Shown here piece by piece: positions 10,879 to 21,120 of a stretch of DNA of 64,000 nt (the stretch's first letter is position 1; each line of letters begins with the position of its first letter). The notes beneath the pieces were generated by a model, which did not search any database, was not told the DNA's origin, and saw nothing but the letters and a program-made list of their open reading frames with translations. Source of the stretch: Flaccisagitta enflata (Eukaryota; Chaetognatha; Sagittoidea; Aphragmophora). Location of the stretch: NCBI GenBank assembly GCA_965153355.1, contig OZ231127.1:91884001-91948000 (forward strand). Reading direction: 5' to 3'. The translations under genes and the position numbers were made by a program.

Positions 10879-12036
10879 GTATGTATGTTGATCTCTGTTA
10901 TTATAGGCAGTTTCTCCTATAAACTGGGCCGGCCAAAATCAGGCGCCTGATTGAGTTAACATTGAAAAAAATAATATAATTTAATGATAGTTGCATCTAT
11001 CAGCTTGAACTTTTGATTCCAGGCTCAGAATTTGATACTCTTTTAATTCATACTGAAAAAATCACTTAAAGTCTTAAACTGTGTTTAATTATATAAATTT
11101 TTATGAAAAACAGTGTGACATAAGTGTGACAAGGTGTTAACTTGATAGGACATTTTTTTAAAAATCAATATCACCGGCTAGAATTGACATGAAGGTCTGA
11201 AATTTGGCATGTAACCTGGGTTATGTCTTTACTAAATAGGGGGGAAAAATTTTTTTTCATCACGCTTAGAAATATGTTGTTTTGTGTATAGCATATTACT
11301 ACATCAAAATTGAATATTTTATCATTTTTGACAAATCAACTATGAGTGAACTTTTTCCATAGTAAATGACCACCGATCACCATGAAATTTTTTATGTTTC
11401 TTTAGGGATAGCAGTCATACAAAAATGACCCATAGTTGGATAGGCTTGACAATTTCTTGGTGCCTTTATCATAGTAGATATGAAGTGTGACACAAGTGTG
11501 ACAGGGAAAATAGGCTTATTTGGCTCTACTTTTGGCCACCTAACCTATCAAAATCTTGACTATGAAGCTTGTATGTTGGACACTTGGTTCCAGGAGATGT
11601 ACCAGAACAGTTATCATCATCAACAAAATAATTAATGGGAGGAAACTGTGTTTATCTGCCTACCAAATCATGTTTTTCAGCTGGCCCACTTTATAGGAGA
11701 AATTGCCTATAGTGTGCGTGTGCGTGTCTGTGTCTGTGCGTGCGTGTTTTTGTGTCCATGCAATTGTTCACTACACGTGTTAGTTTTGTTCACAATTGCG
11801 TTTACAAGAATGTGTTGTTGTGATGTGTTTTTTTGTTTGATAGCATTAATAGTTTTACAGTGGGTTTGCTTCTTATTTGATAGCCTAGTTAGTTTCATAA
11901 TTGTTGTCTGCTTGTGTTTGTCGTGAATTATCTTACTTGTTAAAAATTAATATTATCGGTGTGTAATCGTGCGTGTGTCGTGGTTGGCGTTGAACATGCG
12001 TTTGACCAGTTCCGTATTCCACATCTAACTTCTCAG
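10879..12036 (+). other. Dynein intron 6
   Basis: 1,158 bases, AT-rich, with a GTGTGC-rich patch near 11,712-11,755. No element or gene is recognised. Confidence 0.6.
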
Positions 12037-12186
12037 GCATGTTAAAGCAGCTTCCTCAACTCCTGCAAGCGATTCGAATGATTCACACAGTCTCTCGTTA
12101 CTACAACACTTCGGAGAGACTCGCTTCTCTCTTTGTCAAAATCACCAATCAAATGATCACCACTTGTAAATTACACATCAAAAGAG
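12037..12186 (+). CDS. DNAH5/DNAH8: Axonemal dynein heavy chain, exon 7
   Basis: Acceptor CTTCTCAG|GCATG, donor AAAAGAG|GTGAAT; phase 1 in and out; about residues 946-996. It encodes MLKQLPQLLQAIRMIHTVSR, YYNTSERLASLFVKITNQMI and TTCKLHIK. The I(R/K)MI.(S/T)(I/V)S.YYNTSE.(M/I/L)(T/A)SLFVK(V/I)TNQ(M/I)I block is essentially invariant in DNAH5/DNAH8-type proteins. The donor runs straight into an (ATG)n microsatellite. Confidence 0.96.
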
Positions 12187-12187
12187 G

Positions 12188-12190
12188 TGA

Positions 12191-12253
<63 letters not shown>
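12188..12253. repeat. (ATG)n microsatellite interrupted by a MITE
   Basis: About 20 ATG units start right after the exon 7 donor. Degenerate GAT/ATG repeats resume at 12,872, so the foldback element at 12,257-12,867 inserted into a longer trinucleotide tract. Confidence 0.92.
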
Positions 12254-12256
12254 AGG

Positions 12257-12867
12257 CACGCCACGGGGGAGGCTTTCATAGGTCAAGAAAAATTCTCGGT
12301 CATAATGGAGAGTGGTTTTGGCCTTAGGAAGGTTTACTTTATCACTTTATACCAAAACGAAAATTTTTTTACTTCATAAATTTTTTTATAATGCCGTAAA
12401 AAGCCCTAAAATTGGCATTTTTGACAGTTTTTTAGGGCCAAAACTGCCACTAAGGTCAAAAAATGGGCAAACAATGATTATCTGACACTAAAACATATTC
12501 ATGCATAAATACATGCCAACTTGTCATCAAAAAATGCCATTTTTACGGCTTTTTACGGAATTTTACGGCACAAAATGATACTAAATGATGTTGGGTTGGC
12601 CTGTATTTCTGCATGAATGTGTCTTAGTGCCAGATAATCATTGTTTGCCTATTTTTTTACTTAAGTGGTGGTTTCAGACCAAAAAAATTGTCAAAAATGC
12701 CAATTTTACGGCTTTTTACGGCATTTTAGGGCATTTCAAAAAAATTTTGAAGTAAAAAAATTTTTGTTTTGATATAAAGTGATAAAATGAACCTTCCTGA
12801 GGCCTAAACCACTCTCCATTATGACCAAGAATTTTTCTTGACCTATAAAAGCCTCCCCCGTGGCGTG
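12257..12867. mobile_element. 611-bp foldback MITE with TAGG target duplication
   Basis: Ends read CACGCCACGGGGGAGGC and its reverse complement. The arms are similar over at least 180 bases and the similarity continues further inward, so the whole element can fold back. TAGG lies immediately outside both ends (12,253-12,256 and 12,868-12,871). Termini CAC...GTG with a 4-bp duplication fit Chapaev-type elements of the CMC superfamily, but that assignment is inference. No transposase frame. The interior repeats phrases such as acggctttttacgg. Confidence 0.8.
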
Positions 12868-12871
12868 TAGG

Positions 12872-13195
12872 ACGATGACGATGATGATTATGTTGATGAT
12901 TATGATTATGTGATTGATGATGATGATGATGACGATTGTAGATGTAGAATCGTGACGACGTAGACGATGATGATGATGACGATGATGATTAGGGAGATGA
13001 TGATCGATGGTGATGATGATGATGATTGATGAGGATGACGACGATAATGGTGACGATGTCGTTAATGATGAAAATGACGTCGACGATACCGCAATGATGG
13101 CTATGACAATTTTGATGATGACGATGATAATGATGACGATAATGAATTAATTATGATGATTGATGATCATGACGATGATATTGATAATAATGTGA
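12872..13195. repeat. Degenerate (GAT)n tract
   Basis: GATGAT/GACGAT repeats with many substitutions, the right-hand remainder of the microsatellite split by the MITE at 12,257-12,867. Confidence 0.85.
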
Positions 13196-13210
13196 AGGAT
13201 GAGACCGACT

Positions 13211-13621
13211 ATGTACAGAAGGGACCCTAATAAGAGCGGAGGAGGGACCCAATTGTTACATGCCCCCCCTACAGCTCACATGGTTCAATCAATTTTCTCA
13301 TTTGCAGTGGCAGTTGACACCTTAGGTGGATACAATTGGGGCCACCGTGGCGATTTTTCAATTTCCACCTTAACCCCCTCAAAGGGCCAAATTTGGATCA
13401 AAATTTGAGAAAAAAAAATTGTTCAATTTTCCGAGCTTTTGGAGTGGTTTGGGGTGGTTCAAGGTGGAAATTGAAAAATCGCCACGGTGGCGCCATTTGT
13501 ATTCACCTAAAGTGTCAACCGCCACTGCAAGTGTGGGAATTGATTGAACCATATGAGCTGTAGGGGGGCATGTAACACTTTGGGTCCCTCCTCGGCTCTT
13601 ATTAGGGTCCCGTCTGTACAT
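13211..13621. mobile_element. 411-bp foldback MITE ending 12 bp before exon 8
   Basis: Ends are ATGTACAGA(A/C)GGGACCC and its complement, with arms of about 175 bases sharing GGGACCCTAATAAGAGC and the ccaccgtggcgatttttcaa segment. No clear target duplication was found (flanks gact and gatt differ by one base). It does not code. It is different from the MITE at 12,257-12,867. The right end leaves only TGATTGTCCTCAG of non-element sequence before exon 8. Confidence 0.75.
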
Positions 13622-13633
13622 GATTGTCCTCAG

Positions 13634-13821
13634 GATACGCCCGCATTTGGGACATGGATCGAGCAGAACTGCTTCGTCGGATGCAAGATTGCATCTCTCT
13701 CAACGCAGCTTATCAAAACGAGTTTCACGTCGTCCAAAAGTCTCTCATCGAAACGCCTTACGAAAAACCATTTGGCTTCAGCGAAAATTACATCTTCGGA
13801 AAGTTCGACCATTTCACAAAG
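13634..13821 (+). CDS. DNAH5/DNAH8: Axonemal dynein heavy chain, exon 8
   Basis: Acceptor GTCCTCAG|GATACG enters in phase 1. The donor is ACAAAG|GTTGTA at 13,822, giving phase 0; about residues 996-1058. It encodes RIWDMDRAELLRRMQDCISL, NEFHVVQKSL and FSENYIFGKFDHFTK. The FSE.YIFGKF.(T/H)F signature is typical of the family. The frame stays open to a stop at 13,846, but using the GTGAGA at 13,845 would put exon 9 out of frame. The GTTGTA donor keeps frame and gives the family's usual spacing from IFGKF to the next conserved stretch. Confidence 0.9.
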
Positions 13822-13894
13822 GTTGTACGGACGATGATTGAGAAGTGAGAACGTTTTAGGTGTAATCACGCGAATCTTTAACCCACTTTAACTG

Positions 13895-14070
13895 TCAGTC
13901 TGTCTGTTTGCCCGTTGGTTGATTGGTTAGTCTGTGACACTTTGCTTTCTTGGCGTTTGTGAGATGGTTCAGCCATCAACGGTCTCTTTCAAATGTTTGA
14001 TTAGCTTATTTCATCACTGTCCCTGCCCACCGGCACGCGGATTGGGTATCACATGTATCCGGATTTGGTA
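13895..14070 (+). repeat. Diverged copy of the 190-bp dispersed repeat
   Basis: Contains the series tcagtctgtctg...ggttgattggttag, then tcactgtccctgcccaccggcacgcg, then catgtatccgg. This is the same order as the better copies at 54.0 and 54.9 kb. Lies in dynein intron 8. Confidence 0.5.
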
Positions 14071-14290
14071 ATTTAAGTCGCGTTTGTGCAAATCGCGCCA
14101 AAGAAAGGAAAATCAAATTTGATTCTATTTCCCCCCCCCCCCCCAAAAAAAAAAAATCTGCAAATTGCATTTTAATTTGAAAATGCACTAAAACGCGTTT
14201 ATTTGCATGATGGATTGATCCGAAAATGCATTCAATTATGCAATACATAAATGTCATGAAACTATCAATTTTTTCTTGTTTTACTTTCAG

Positions 14291-14395
14291 CGATTGGAAA
14301 ATATCAGCGAATTATGTCAAAGAATGGAAAATCTTTGCGGCATCGCTGACGTGAAAATGGATGGAATCGGAGTCGTCATCGCCAAGTTTCAGCAG
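14291..14395 (+). CDS. DNAH5/DNAH8: Axonemal dynein heavy chain, exon 9 (last recognised)
   Basis: Acceptor TACTTTCAG|CGATTGG, donor CAGCAG|GTATAA; 105 bases, phase 0 at both ends; about residues 1059-1093. It encodes RLENISELCQRMENLCGIAD and GIGVVIAKFQQ, matching the family segment (R)RL.KI.(D/E)...T...(IEG)...(M).(K)(F/Y)Q. The protein must continue for more than 3,000 residues (linker, six AAA modules, stalk, C-terminal domain), but I recognise none of that downstream in this window. The exon's 3' end was duplicated in tandem after the donor. Confidence 0.85.
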
Positions 14396-14520
14396 GTATA
14401 ACGAATCCCGTTAAAACGGAATCGGAGCCATCGCCAAGTTTCAGCACAACAAATCCTGTTATAACGGTATTGGAGTTGTATTCGCAATGTTTCAGGGAGT
14501 ACAGCAAATTTCGTTATATC
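14396..14520 (+). pseudogene. Decayed tandem copies of the 3' end of dynein exon 9
   Basis: The end of exon 9 plus the first bases of the intron (ggaatcgg...tttcag...aatcccgtta) recur twice, starting at 14,363 (real), 14,418 and 14,466; spacings are 55 and 48. Donor dinucleotides are altered in the first copy (cagcacaac). This is the same type of duplication seen after exon 3. Confidence 0.75.
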
Positions 14521-16135
14521 GCTTTATGTAGGTCTACTTTTTTTCTCGATCATCATGCTAACTTATTCCACAATATAAATCTTGAAGAAGTTGAGGCAAA
14601 CGCGACTCTCGCTGACTATCGGCTGCTCTTCATCACAAACGCACCAAAACTGTTATTGCTAGTTTATCGCTATCTTATTTTGATAATGGTGATAAAGAGA
14701 AACATATTTTTACAACTTTAAGTGCACCAGCGTTATCAGACCGCGGCGAGATTTGTTAAAGCAAGAAAATTCCCCCATGGTTTAATTTGCATATTGCCGT
14801 TTCTAGATGTACTGCATGAGAAACAGTTTTACTCGAGATATTTCCATTCATTTTCCATTTCAGAGAAATTCTTTGTTTGTAAATGTATCGGTTACGATGA
14901 TGAAAATATAGAATACTAAAGATTCCGTGGTAACTAATTAGAACGATGTTGGTGATCATGGGAAATCAGTTTTTTCGCGACTTATTATAAGTTTTATCAT
15001 CTGAACTCATACATAATACATAAAAAAAAATTTATTAAAAATCTAAATTTATAAAAATCTATTTCAACAAATGCAGTCGGCACATTAGTCAAACAAATCC
15101 CGTTGATACCAAAAGCAACCATTGTCAGTAGTTTATAGAACAATTCATTGATTTCAAAAAGAAAATATTGATACCAGTGCATAAGTTAACCATGTTCCAC
15201 TCTCTTCTTTCTTTCATATCAAATCAATTTAAGAAATGAATTCAATCGGAACATGAACTCCAGAAAAAAAAAAAACATTAAAAAAAAAACATAATACATA
15301 ATTCATACATACAATATAAACTTACATACTTTTTGCATCGGCTCACGGACGTGAGCCGCGAAAACGCTTAAGACATGGTGTACAGGAACAGGAAATTTTG
15401 GTTTCATCTTACTTTTTGCTTGCGATATAGGTTAATGATCAAAAAATATTATTAGAATTACAGTTGAGTATTTTTGATGTCATGTATAAGAAGTTTTAAC
15501 AATGTTTTGCAACCCAGAATACTGACAATGGCCTCATAACAATTGGAAATTAAAATTGAATGTTTCTATTCCTAAGAAAAATGGTGAACAAAATTTCAAA
15601 ACCTTGTTGAGTGAAATTATATCCCGGTCTGAAAAAAGAAAATTTTGCATTTCTAAGAACATGGCCCTCTTCTTATATGTTTTTAAAAAGATGCCATGTT
15701 TTTGGAAATGCAAATTTCTCGATTTTTATGCAATGATATAATTTCACCTGACAGGTGTCAAATGACAAAGTTTAATTTTCTGCAAAAAATCCTCTTTTTT
15801 CTGCCTTTTTTCAATACAATATGTACATCAAGTCTGTATTTCAGAGATAATCTATGCAAAAATTTCTTGTTCAACACTTAATAAATGTTTTTTAGAAAAA
15901 ATAAATTACAGAAAAGTAATATAAAAAATATCTTAAAAATTGTAATGATGCAAGAAATTTCTTCTTCCCGTACACTGAGTCTTAAGTATATATAAAGGGG
16001 CTTGCCTGACTGTGTCTTAGGCTGGATTCGCATTAACAAGGTCGCATTACCATGGTCTTGCCTCCATCGCAAAACCTTGGTTTTTCCCCCTTTTGTGTTA
16101 TTTAAGATACACGAGAAACAATAAAGTTATTCTGT
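14521..16135. other. AT-rich non-coding stretch
   Basis: No frame, repeat or element with support. A gctcacggacgtgagc palindrome of 16 bases occurs at about 15,340-15,355. Confidence 0.5.
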
Positions 16136-16137
16136 CT

Positions 16138-16200
16138 CAGTGGCGTGTGTGAAAGGCGCTCGCCTCTGACGTCAAAGGTTGCAAGTTCGCATCCAGGTGG
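16138..16200 (+). repeat. tRNA-like SINE head or tRNA relic
   Basis: A box-like TGGCGTGTGTG (from 16,141) is followed by GGCGCTCGCCTCTGACGTC and then AGTTCGCATCC at 16,184-16,194, close to the RNA polymerase III B box. The spacing fits a tRNA-derived SINE head. No complete cloverleaf could be assembled, and a TTG tract follows about 55 bases later. Confidence 0.5.
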
Positions 16201-16256
16201 TGAAGTCCGCATTCAGTGAGAGAGAGAGACAGAATGAATATGTACTCAAACAAGTT

Positions 16257-16260
16257 TTGG

Positions 16261-16337
<77 letters not shown>

Positions 16338-16420
16338 ATTGTTGTTGTTGTTGTACTCAAACAAATTTTTGTTGATGTTGTTGTTGTTATTTTTGTTGTC
16401 GTCGTTGTTGTTGTTGTTTT
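16257..16420. repeat. (TTG)n microsatellite
   Basis: TTG tract interrupted by gtactcaaacaaat, itself a duplicate of the phrase just before the tract (tactcaaacaagt). Open frames of Leu, Cys or Val runs are artefacts. Confidence 0.93.
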
Positions 16421-16629
16421 CATTGTCATTGTTTTTTTTCTTTTTTCTTGTTGTTGTAGCTATCATTGTTGCAAATCCTTTTGTTTTTGTTGGATTGTTG
16501 TCGCTGTTGTTGTTGCAGTCGTTGATACCATTGCTCTTGCTGTAAGTTTGGTTTACTCTAACCACACTGTCACTGTCAACATGGTTAGTCAAGAATGTGG
16601 GCTAGAGGAACAGTTAAGAGAATGTTAAT

Positions 16630-17290
16630 TTGGTTGTGAAAAGTGGTCTCAAAGACTCAATCTCCAGCGGTGTACTCGGTAGAATTTCCAATCACATGTA
16701 TATAAATGCATCTATCTCTATTCCTCTTTCCCCCTTGTGAACAGCGATTATTTCATCCTAAGCATATGCCAAGCTTTTATAAACAATATTTACATGAAAT
16801 ATTTTCTAATACATGAAGAAAATCTCTTTTCTTGCCCTTGATGATAGAAACTGCAATATGTAAATAGGACCCACAAGGATTGCCAATAGTAATTTACATA
16901 CAAGATGGGCAAGAATTTCATTTGCATGTTGCAGTTGGTAGTTTATAGTTTTTTTTTTCCACTTGACTAGTGATTGATATTGTTGGTAGTAAGCTGATTC
17001 AATTCCTACTGTTGTCTACAATCTAGTGATGTAATCATATTTCCTAAACATCTATATTGTTGATGAAATAGCCTTATTTCATATCTCACTTTTGCCACAC
17101 CATTAAGTTTGTAAGGTTAAATTTATTCTTTAAGAGATATCATGGTAATTGAGAACGTGGTTGGGCAGCTTCTCAAGGTGACCCATGGCCAATGGTATCC
17201 AATGGCCTGCCTCATGGTCATGGAAGAAGAGGAATGAATGCAGGGTGGATTTCCCTAAGTCTTGAAGGGGCATATTTCAGGCTATAGATG
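16630..17290. other. Non-coding stretch
   Basis: AT-rich sequence with no supported feature. Confidence 0.5.
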
Positions 17291-17590
17291 ACTGATTAAG
17301 GCCACTGATGGTATTTTTGAGGGCTGGAGGGCAGAATTTAGTCTAGAAGAGCAGAGGTCTGAAGGGCAAATTGGAAGTATGGAGGGCTGCTTTGAAGCTT
17401 GGAGGGCTAATTGAAGGTCTGGAGGGCAGATTTTAGATATGGAGGACAGATTTGAGGCAGGGGGGGCTTATTTGAAGTCTGGAGGGATGATTTGAGGCCT
17501 GATGGGCTAAATTGAGGTCTGGAAGGGTTAATTTGAGGCCTTCCCCACTGTGTTCTACAGGACATTGGCCCTCTGGGGCCACTGCCCTAC
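17290..17590. mobile_element. Partial inverted-repeat/minisatellite element (right end only)
   Basis: Degenerate ggtctggagggcagatt repeats of about 20-25 bases end in the right terminus at 17,547-17,589 (tgttctacaggacattggcc...ggggcc.ctgccc). No left terminus was found. The following roughly 85-base module (17,590-17,670) recurs at 24,781-24,860 and inverted near 18,715-18,790 and 20,560-20,690. Confidence 0.55.
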
Positions 17591-17670
17591 TAGTCATCCA
17601 AGGATTGCACCTGGTCAGTGGTACCCAGTGCCCTGCTAGGAGTGATCCAGTGAAGATATGGAGTGAGGGC

Positions 17671-18079
17671 AGGGCAGCAGTCCCAAAGGGCTGATGTCCT
17701 GTAGAACACAGTGGGAATTTCCAGACATCCTGAGGGGGTATATTTCAGGCCTTAGATGACTGGTTTACGCCACTGAAGGTATATTTGAGGGCTGTAGGGC
17801 AGAATTAGGGCTTGGAGAGCTGATTGGAGGTTTGGAGGGCAAATTTTAGGCACGGAGGGCTGATTTAATGCTTGGAGGGATATTGGAAAGATGGAGGACA
17901 GATTTGGAGCCTGGAGGGCTAATGAGGCCCGAAGGGCTAAATTGAGGCCTGGGAGGGCTAATTTGAGGCCTTGATGTTCAAGGGGGGGACAGAGGGAAGG
18001 ACAGATGGACGGAAGGACGGACATCTGAAAATTCACCATGTGTTCTACAGGACATTGGCCCCCTGGGGCCGCTGCCCAA
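17671..18079. mobile_element. Inverted-repeat element with internal minisatellite, copy 1
   Basis: Left terminus 17,671-17,722 (gggcagcag..cccaaaggg, then cctgtagaacacag) and right terminus 18,024-18,077 are inverted copies. Between them lie degenerate ggcctggagggctaattt repeats. Each terminus itself carries two small hairpins (ggccccaaagggcc and cctgtagaacacagg types). No coding capacity. Confidence 0.7.
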
Positions 18080-18185
18080 AAAGGTGTAGAAAAAAAATAT
18101 GATAAGCCCTCAATCAGCCCTTGGGCTCAACTCTCTTGGGCAGGACAATGAAAATCCCCCTAAGATCTGCAGGATTTCATCCCTT

Positions 18186-18712
18186 TTGGACAGCAGCCCC
18201 AAAAGGGACATAGTCCTGCAGAACACAGGGGGACTTTTGTTCGTCCATCTGTCCGTTCACCCCCCCAGGCCTCTCAGGCCTGGAATCTGCCCTCTCAGGC
18301 CTGAAATCTGCCCTCTCCGGCCCTCAAAGGCCAATAATCTGCCCTCTCAGGCTGGAAATCTGCCCTATCAGGCCTGAAACCTGCCCTCTCAGGCCTTGAA
18401 TCTGCCCTCTCAGGTTTGAAATTTCCCCTCTCAGACCTTAAATTTGCCCTCAGACCTGAAATCTGTCCTCCTAGACCTGAAAACTGCCCTCCCAGGACTG
18501 GTATTGGTCCTTCCAGACCTGAAATCTGTCCTCTCAGGCCTTAAATCAGATTCAAGGCCTGAGAGGACATATTTCAGGCCTTAGGCCTCAAAATTTACCA
18601 ATATAGCAATCAATCAGCTCTTGATCAGCTTTCATAGTACCCTCTGAGGTTATCTGGAAATTCACCCTTGTGTCCTACTTGACATCGGCCCTTTGGGACC
18701 CTTGCTCTGCTC
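18186..18712. mobile_element. Inverted-repeat element with internal minisatellite, copy 2
   Basis: Left terminus 18,186-18,240 and a more diverged right terminus 18,655-18,712. The filling is a tctgccctctcaggcctgaa-type minisatellite of about 20 bases, inverted relative to copy 1. Confidence 0.65.
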
Positions 18713-18931
18713 TCACTCCTCTTTATTTGATCACTGTAAGCAGGTCATCCAGTACTGCTGATCCTGTGCAACCCTTGGATAACTAGTGTGGGCTGCTGCG
18801 CTGCTCCCTCATAATCACAGTCACAATTGTACAACTGTACTGCTAACCACATATTGCTTTTAGGGGACTAATTTTTTGGGCAGTGGCCCCAAATGACCTA
18901 TGCTTTCACAAATGCAGAAATTTCTCCTTTT

Positions 18932-19453
18932 TTGGGCAGCGGCCTCGAAGGGTTCAATGACCTATGCTTTCACACATATGGGAAATTTTTTCTTTCTCCT
19001 TCTCCTCTGTCCCTCCCCCTCAAATACCAGTCTAGAGGCCCAAATTCCAGTTTCAAGGCCCAAATCCCAGTCTCAAAGCCCAAATCCCAGCCTTGAGGCC
19101 CAAATCCTGGCCTCAAGGCCCAAATCCAAGTCTGGAGGCCCAGATCCCAGCCTTGAGGCCCAAATGTCAGCCTTGAGGTCCAAATCCCAGCCAAGAAGCC
19201 TCAACCCAACCTCAAAGCTGAGATTTGGTTCTCAAGGTTGAGATTTGGGCCTCCAGGCTTGAATTTGGGCCTTGAGGCTAGGATTTGGGCCTCCAGGCTG
19301 GGATTTGGGCTTTGAGACTGGGATTTGGGCCTTGAGACTGGAACTTGGGCCTTGAGACTGGGATTTGAGGGGGGAGGGACGAAGGAGAAGGAGAAGAAAA
19401 AAATTCCCCATATGTGTGAAAGCATAGGTCATCGACCCTTTGGGGCCACTGCC
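18932..19453. mobile_element. Inverted-repeat element, sequence-variant termini, copy 3
   Basis: Termini begin with the shared gggcagcggcc core. They then differ from copies 1 and 2: gacctatgctttcacacatatggg followed by a ttctccttctcc stretch (left 18,932-19,020; right 19,375-19,453). The inside is a gaggcccaaatcccagcctt minisatellite whose orientation flips near 19,210, making the whole unit palindromic. A related right end sits at about 40,790-40,868. Confidence 0.7.
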
Positions 19454-19506
19454 CTGCTTCCCTTCAACTTCTGCACAACCTACTGAACATTTAACGCTTT
19501 AACTAT

Positions 19507-19927
19507 TGGGCAGTGGTTAAAGGGCTGTGTCCTGTAGAACACAGGGGGAATTTCCAGACATCTGTCCTTCCGTCCATCCCCCCCACCGTTGGCCCTCCCA
19601 GCCCTAAATTTAGCCCTCCAGGCCTCAGATTAGCCTCCCAGGCTTCAAATCATACCCCCCGCCTCAAATTTGACCTCCAGACCTCAAATCTGCTCTCCAG
19701 ACCTTCAATAAGCCCTCCAAGCATCAAATCAGCCCTCCTTGGCTCAAATTTGCCCTCCAAATCTCAAATCTGCTCTCTAAGCCATAATTCTGCCCTCCAG
19801 CCTGCAAATATGCCTTGAGTGGCCTAAATCAGTCATCTAAGGACTGAAATATGCCCTCTCAGGACATATGGAAATCCCCCCCCCCCCTGTTTTCTACAAG
19901 AGATTGGCCCTTTGGGGCCGCTGCCCT
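19507..19927. mobile_element. Inverted-repeat element with internal minisatellite, copy 4
   Basis: Left terminus 19,507-19,556 and right terminus 19,870-19,927. The filling is degenerate cctcaaatctgccctccag repeats. The right terminus is followed within about 6 bases by the left terminus of copy 5. Confidence 0.7.
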
Positions 19928-19932
19928 CCTTT

Positions 19933-20549
19933 TGGGCAACGGCCCCGAAGGGGACGAAGTCCTGTAGAACACAGGGGGACTTTCGTTCATTTGTTCATTC
20001 GTTTGTTTGTTCGTTCGTTCGTTCATTCATTCGTTAATTTGTTCGTTTATCCGTCCCCCGCCCCCTCATCAGGCCCTTCAGGCCTCAAATCTGGCTTCTG
20101 AGACCTCAAACCTGGCCTTTCAGGCCTCAAATTCAGCCTCTCAGGCTTCAAATCCAGCTTCACAGGCCTCAAATTTAGCCTCTCAGGCCTCATATCCAAC
20201 CTCTCAGGCTTCTCAGGCTTCAAATTCAAATTCTCAGGCCTCAAACCTGGCCTCTCAAGCCTCAAATTAGGCCTCTCAGGCTTCAAATCAGCTATCTCAG
20301 CCTCAATTTATTGCTCTCAGTCCTCTGACCTTTCAAGCCTTAATCCAGCTCTCTCAAACCTCAAGTCAGCCCTCTCAAGCTTCCAATTGACATTCTCAGG
20401 CCTTATATCAGCCTTCTTAGACCCCAGTTTAGGCTCTCGAAGGCCTTCAGTCAGCCCTCTATGGCATCTCATCCACTTCTTCAGGCAGGACGAACGAAAA
20501 TCCCCCTGTGTTTTACAGGACTTTGTCCCCTTTGTGGCCGCTGCCCTGC
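19933..20549. mobile_element. Inverted-repeat element with internal minisatellite, copy 5
   Basis: Left terminus 19,933-19,985 (gggcaacggccccgaagggg) and right terminus 20,492-20,549. Inner gttcgttcgttc segments flank a ctcaggcctcaaatccagc minisatellite. Directly abuts copy 4. Confidence 0.7.
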
Positions 20550-20699
20550 TTCCCCTCACTCCAATTCACAATCACTCAAAGCAGGGCAACAGGTATCGCT
20601 GACCACATATTGCCCTAAGGCGACCTGTTACTCCACTACTTCACTGGATCACCCCCAGCAGGGCATTGGGTACTGCTGACCATGTGATGACTAGTTCTT

Positions 20700-21120
20700 C
20701 TTCTTCCTCATACCCCTAGCCTCAAGTCCCAAATCCTAATCTCAAGGCAAAAATTTCAGCCTAAAGACCCATAATCAAGCCTCAAGATCCAAATCCTAGC
20801 CTTGAGGCCCAAATCCCAACTTTGAAGCCCAAATCCCAACTTTTAGGCCAGAATCCTAGCCTGAAGGCCCAAATCCTAGCATCAAGGCCCAAATCCTAGC
20901 ATCGAGGCCCAAATCTTAGTATCAAGGCCCATATCCTAGCCTGGAGGCGCAAATCCCAGCTTTGAGGCCCAATTTCTTGCCTCCAGGCCCAAATCCTAGC
21001 CACAAGGCCCAAATCTCAGCCTCAAGGCCCAAATCTCAGTCTTGAGACCCAAATCCGAGCCTTGAGGCTCGATTCCCAGACTCAAGGCACAAATCCAAGC
21101 CTCAACATGCAAATTCCAGT
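20700..21120 (+). repeat. 20-bp minisatellite (cctcaaggcccaaatcctag)
   Basis: About 20 degenerate units of the same type that fills the inverted-repeat elements, here without recognisable termini. Confidence 0.8.

Noticed and set aside
13845-13850. GTGAGA as the exon 8 donor
   Set aside because: Leaves phase 2, and exon 9 would then reach a stop; the upstream GTTGTA donor keeps frame.
16138-16200. Functional tRNA gene
   Set aside because: A- and B-box-like sequences are present, but acceptor and anticodon stems cannot be completed; better explained as a SINE head.
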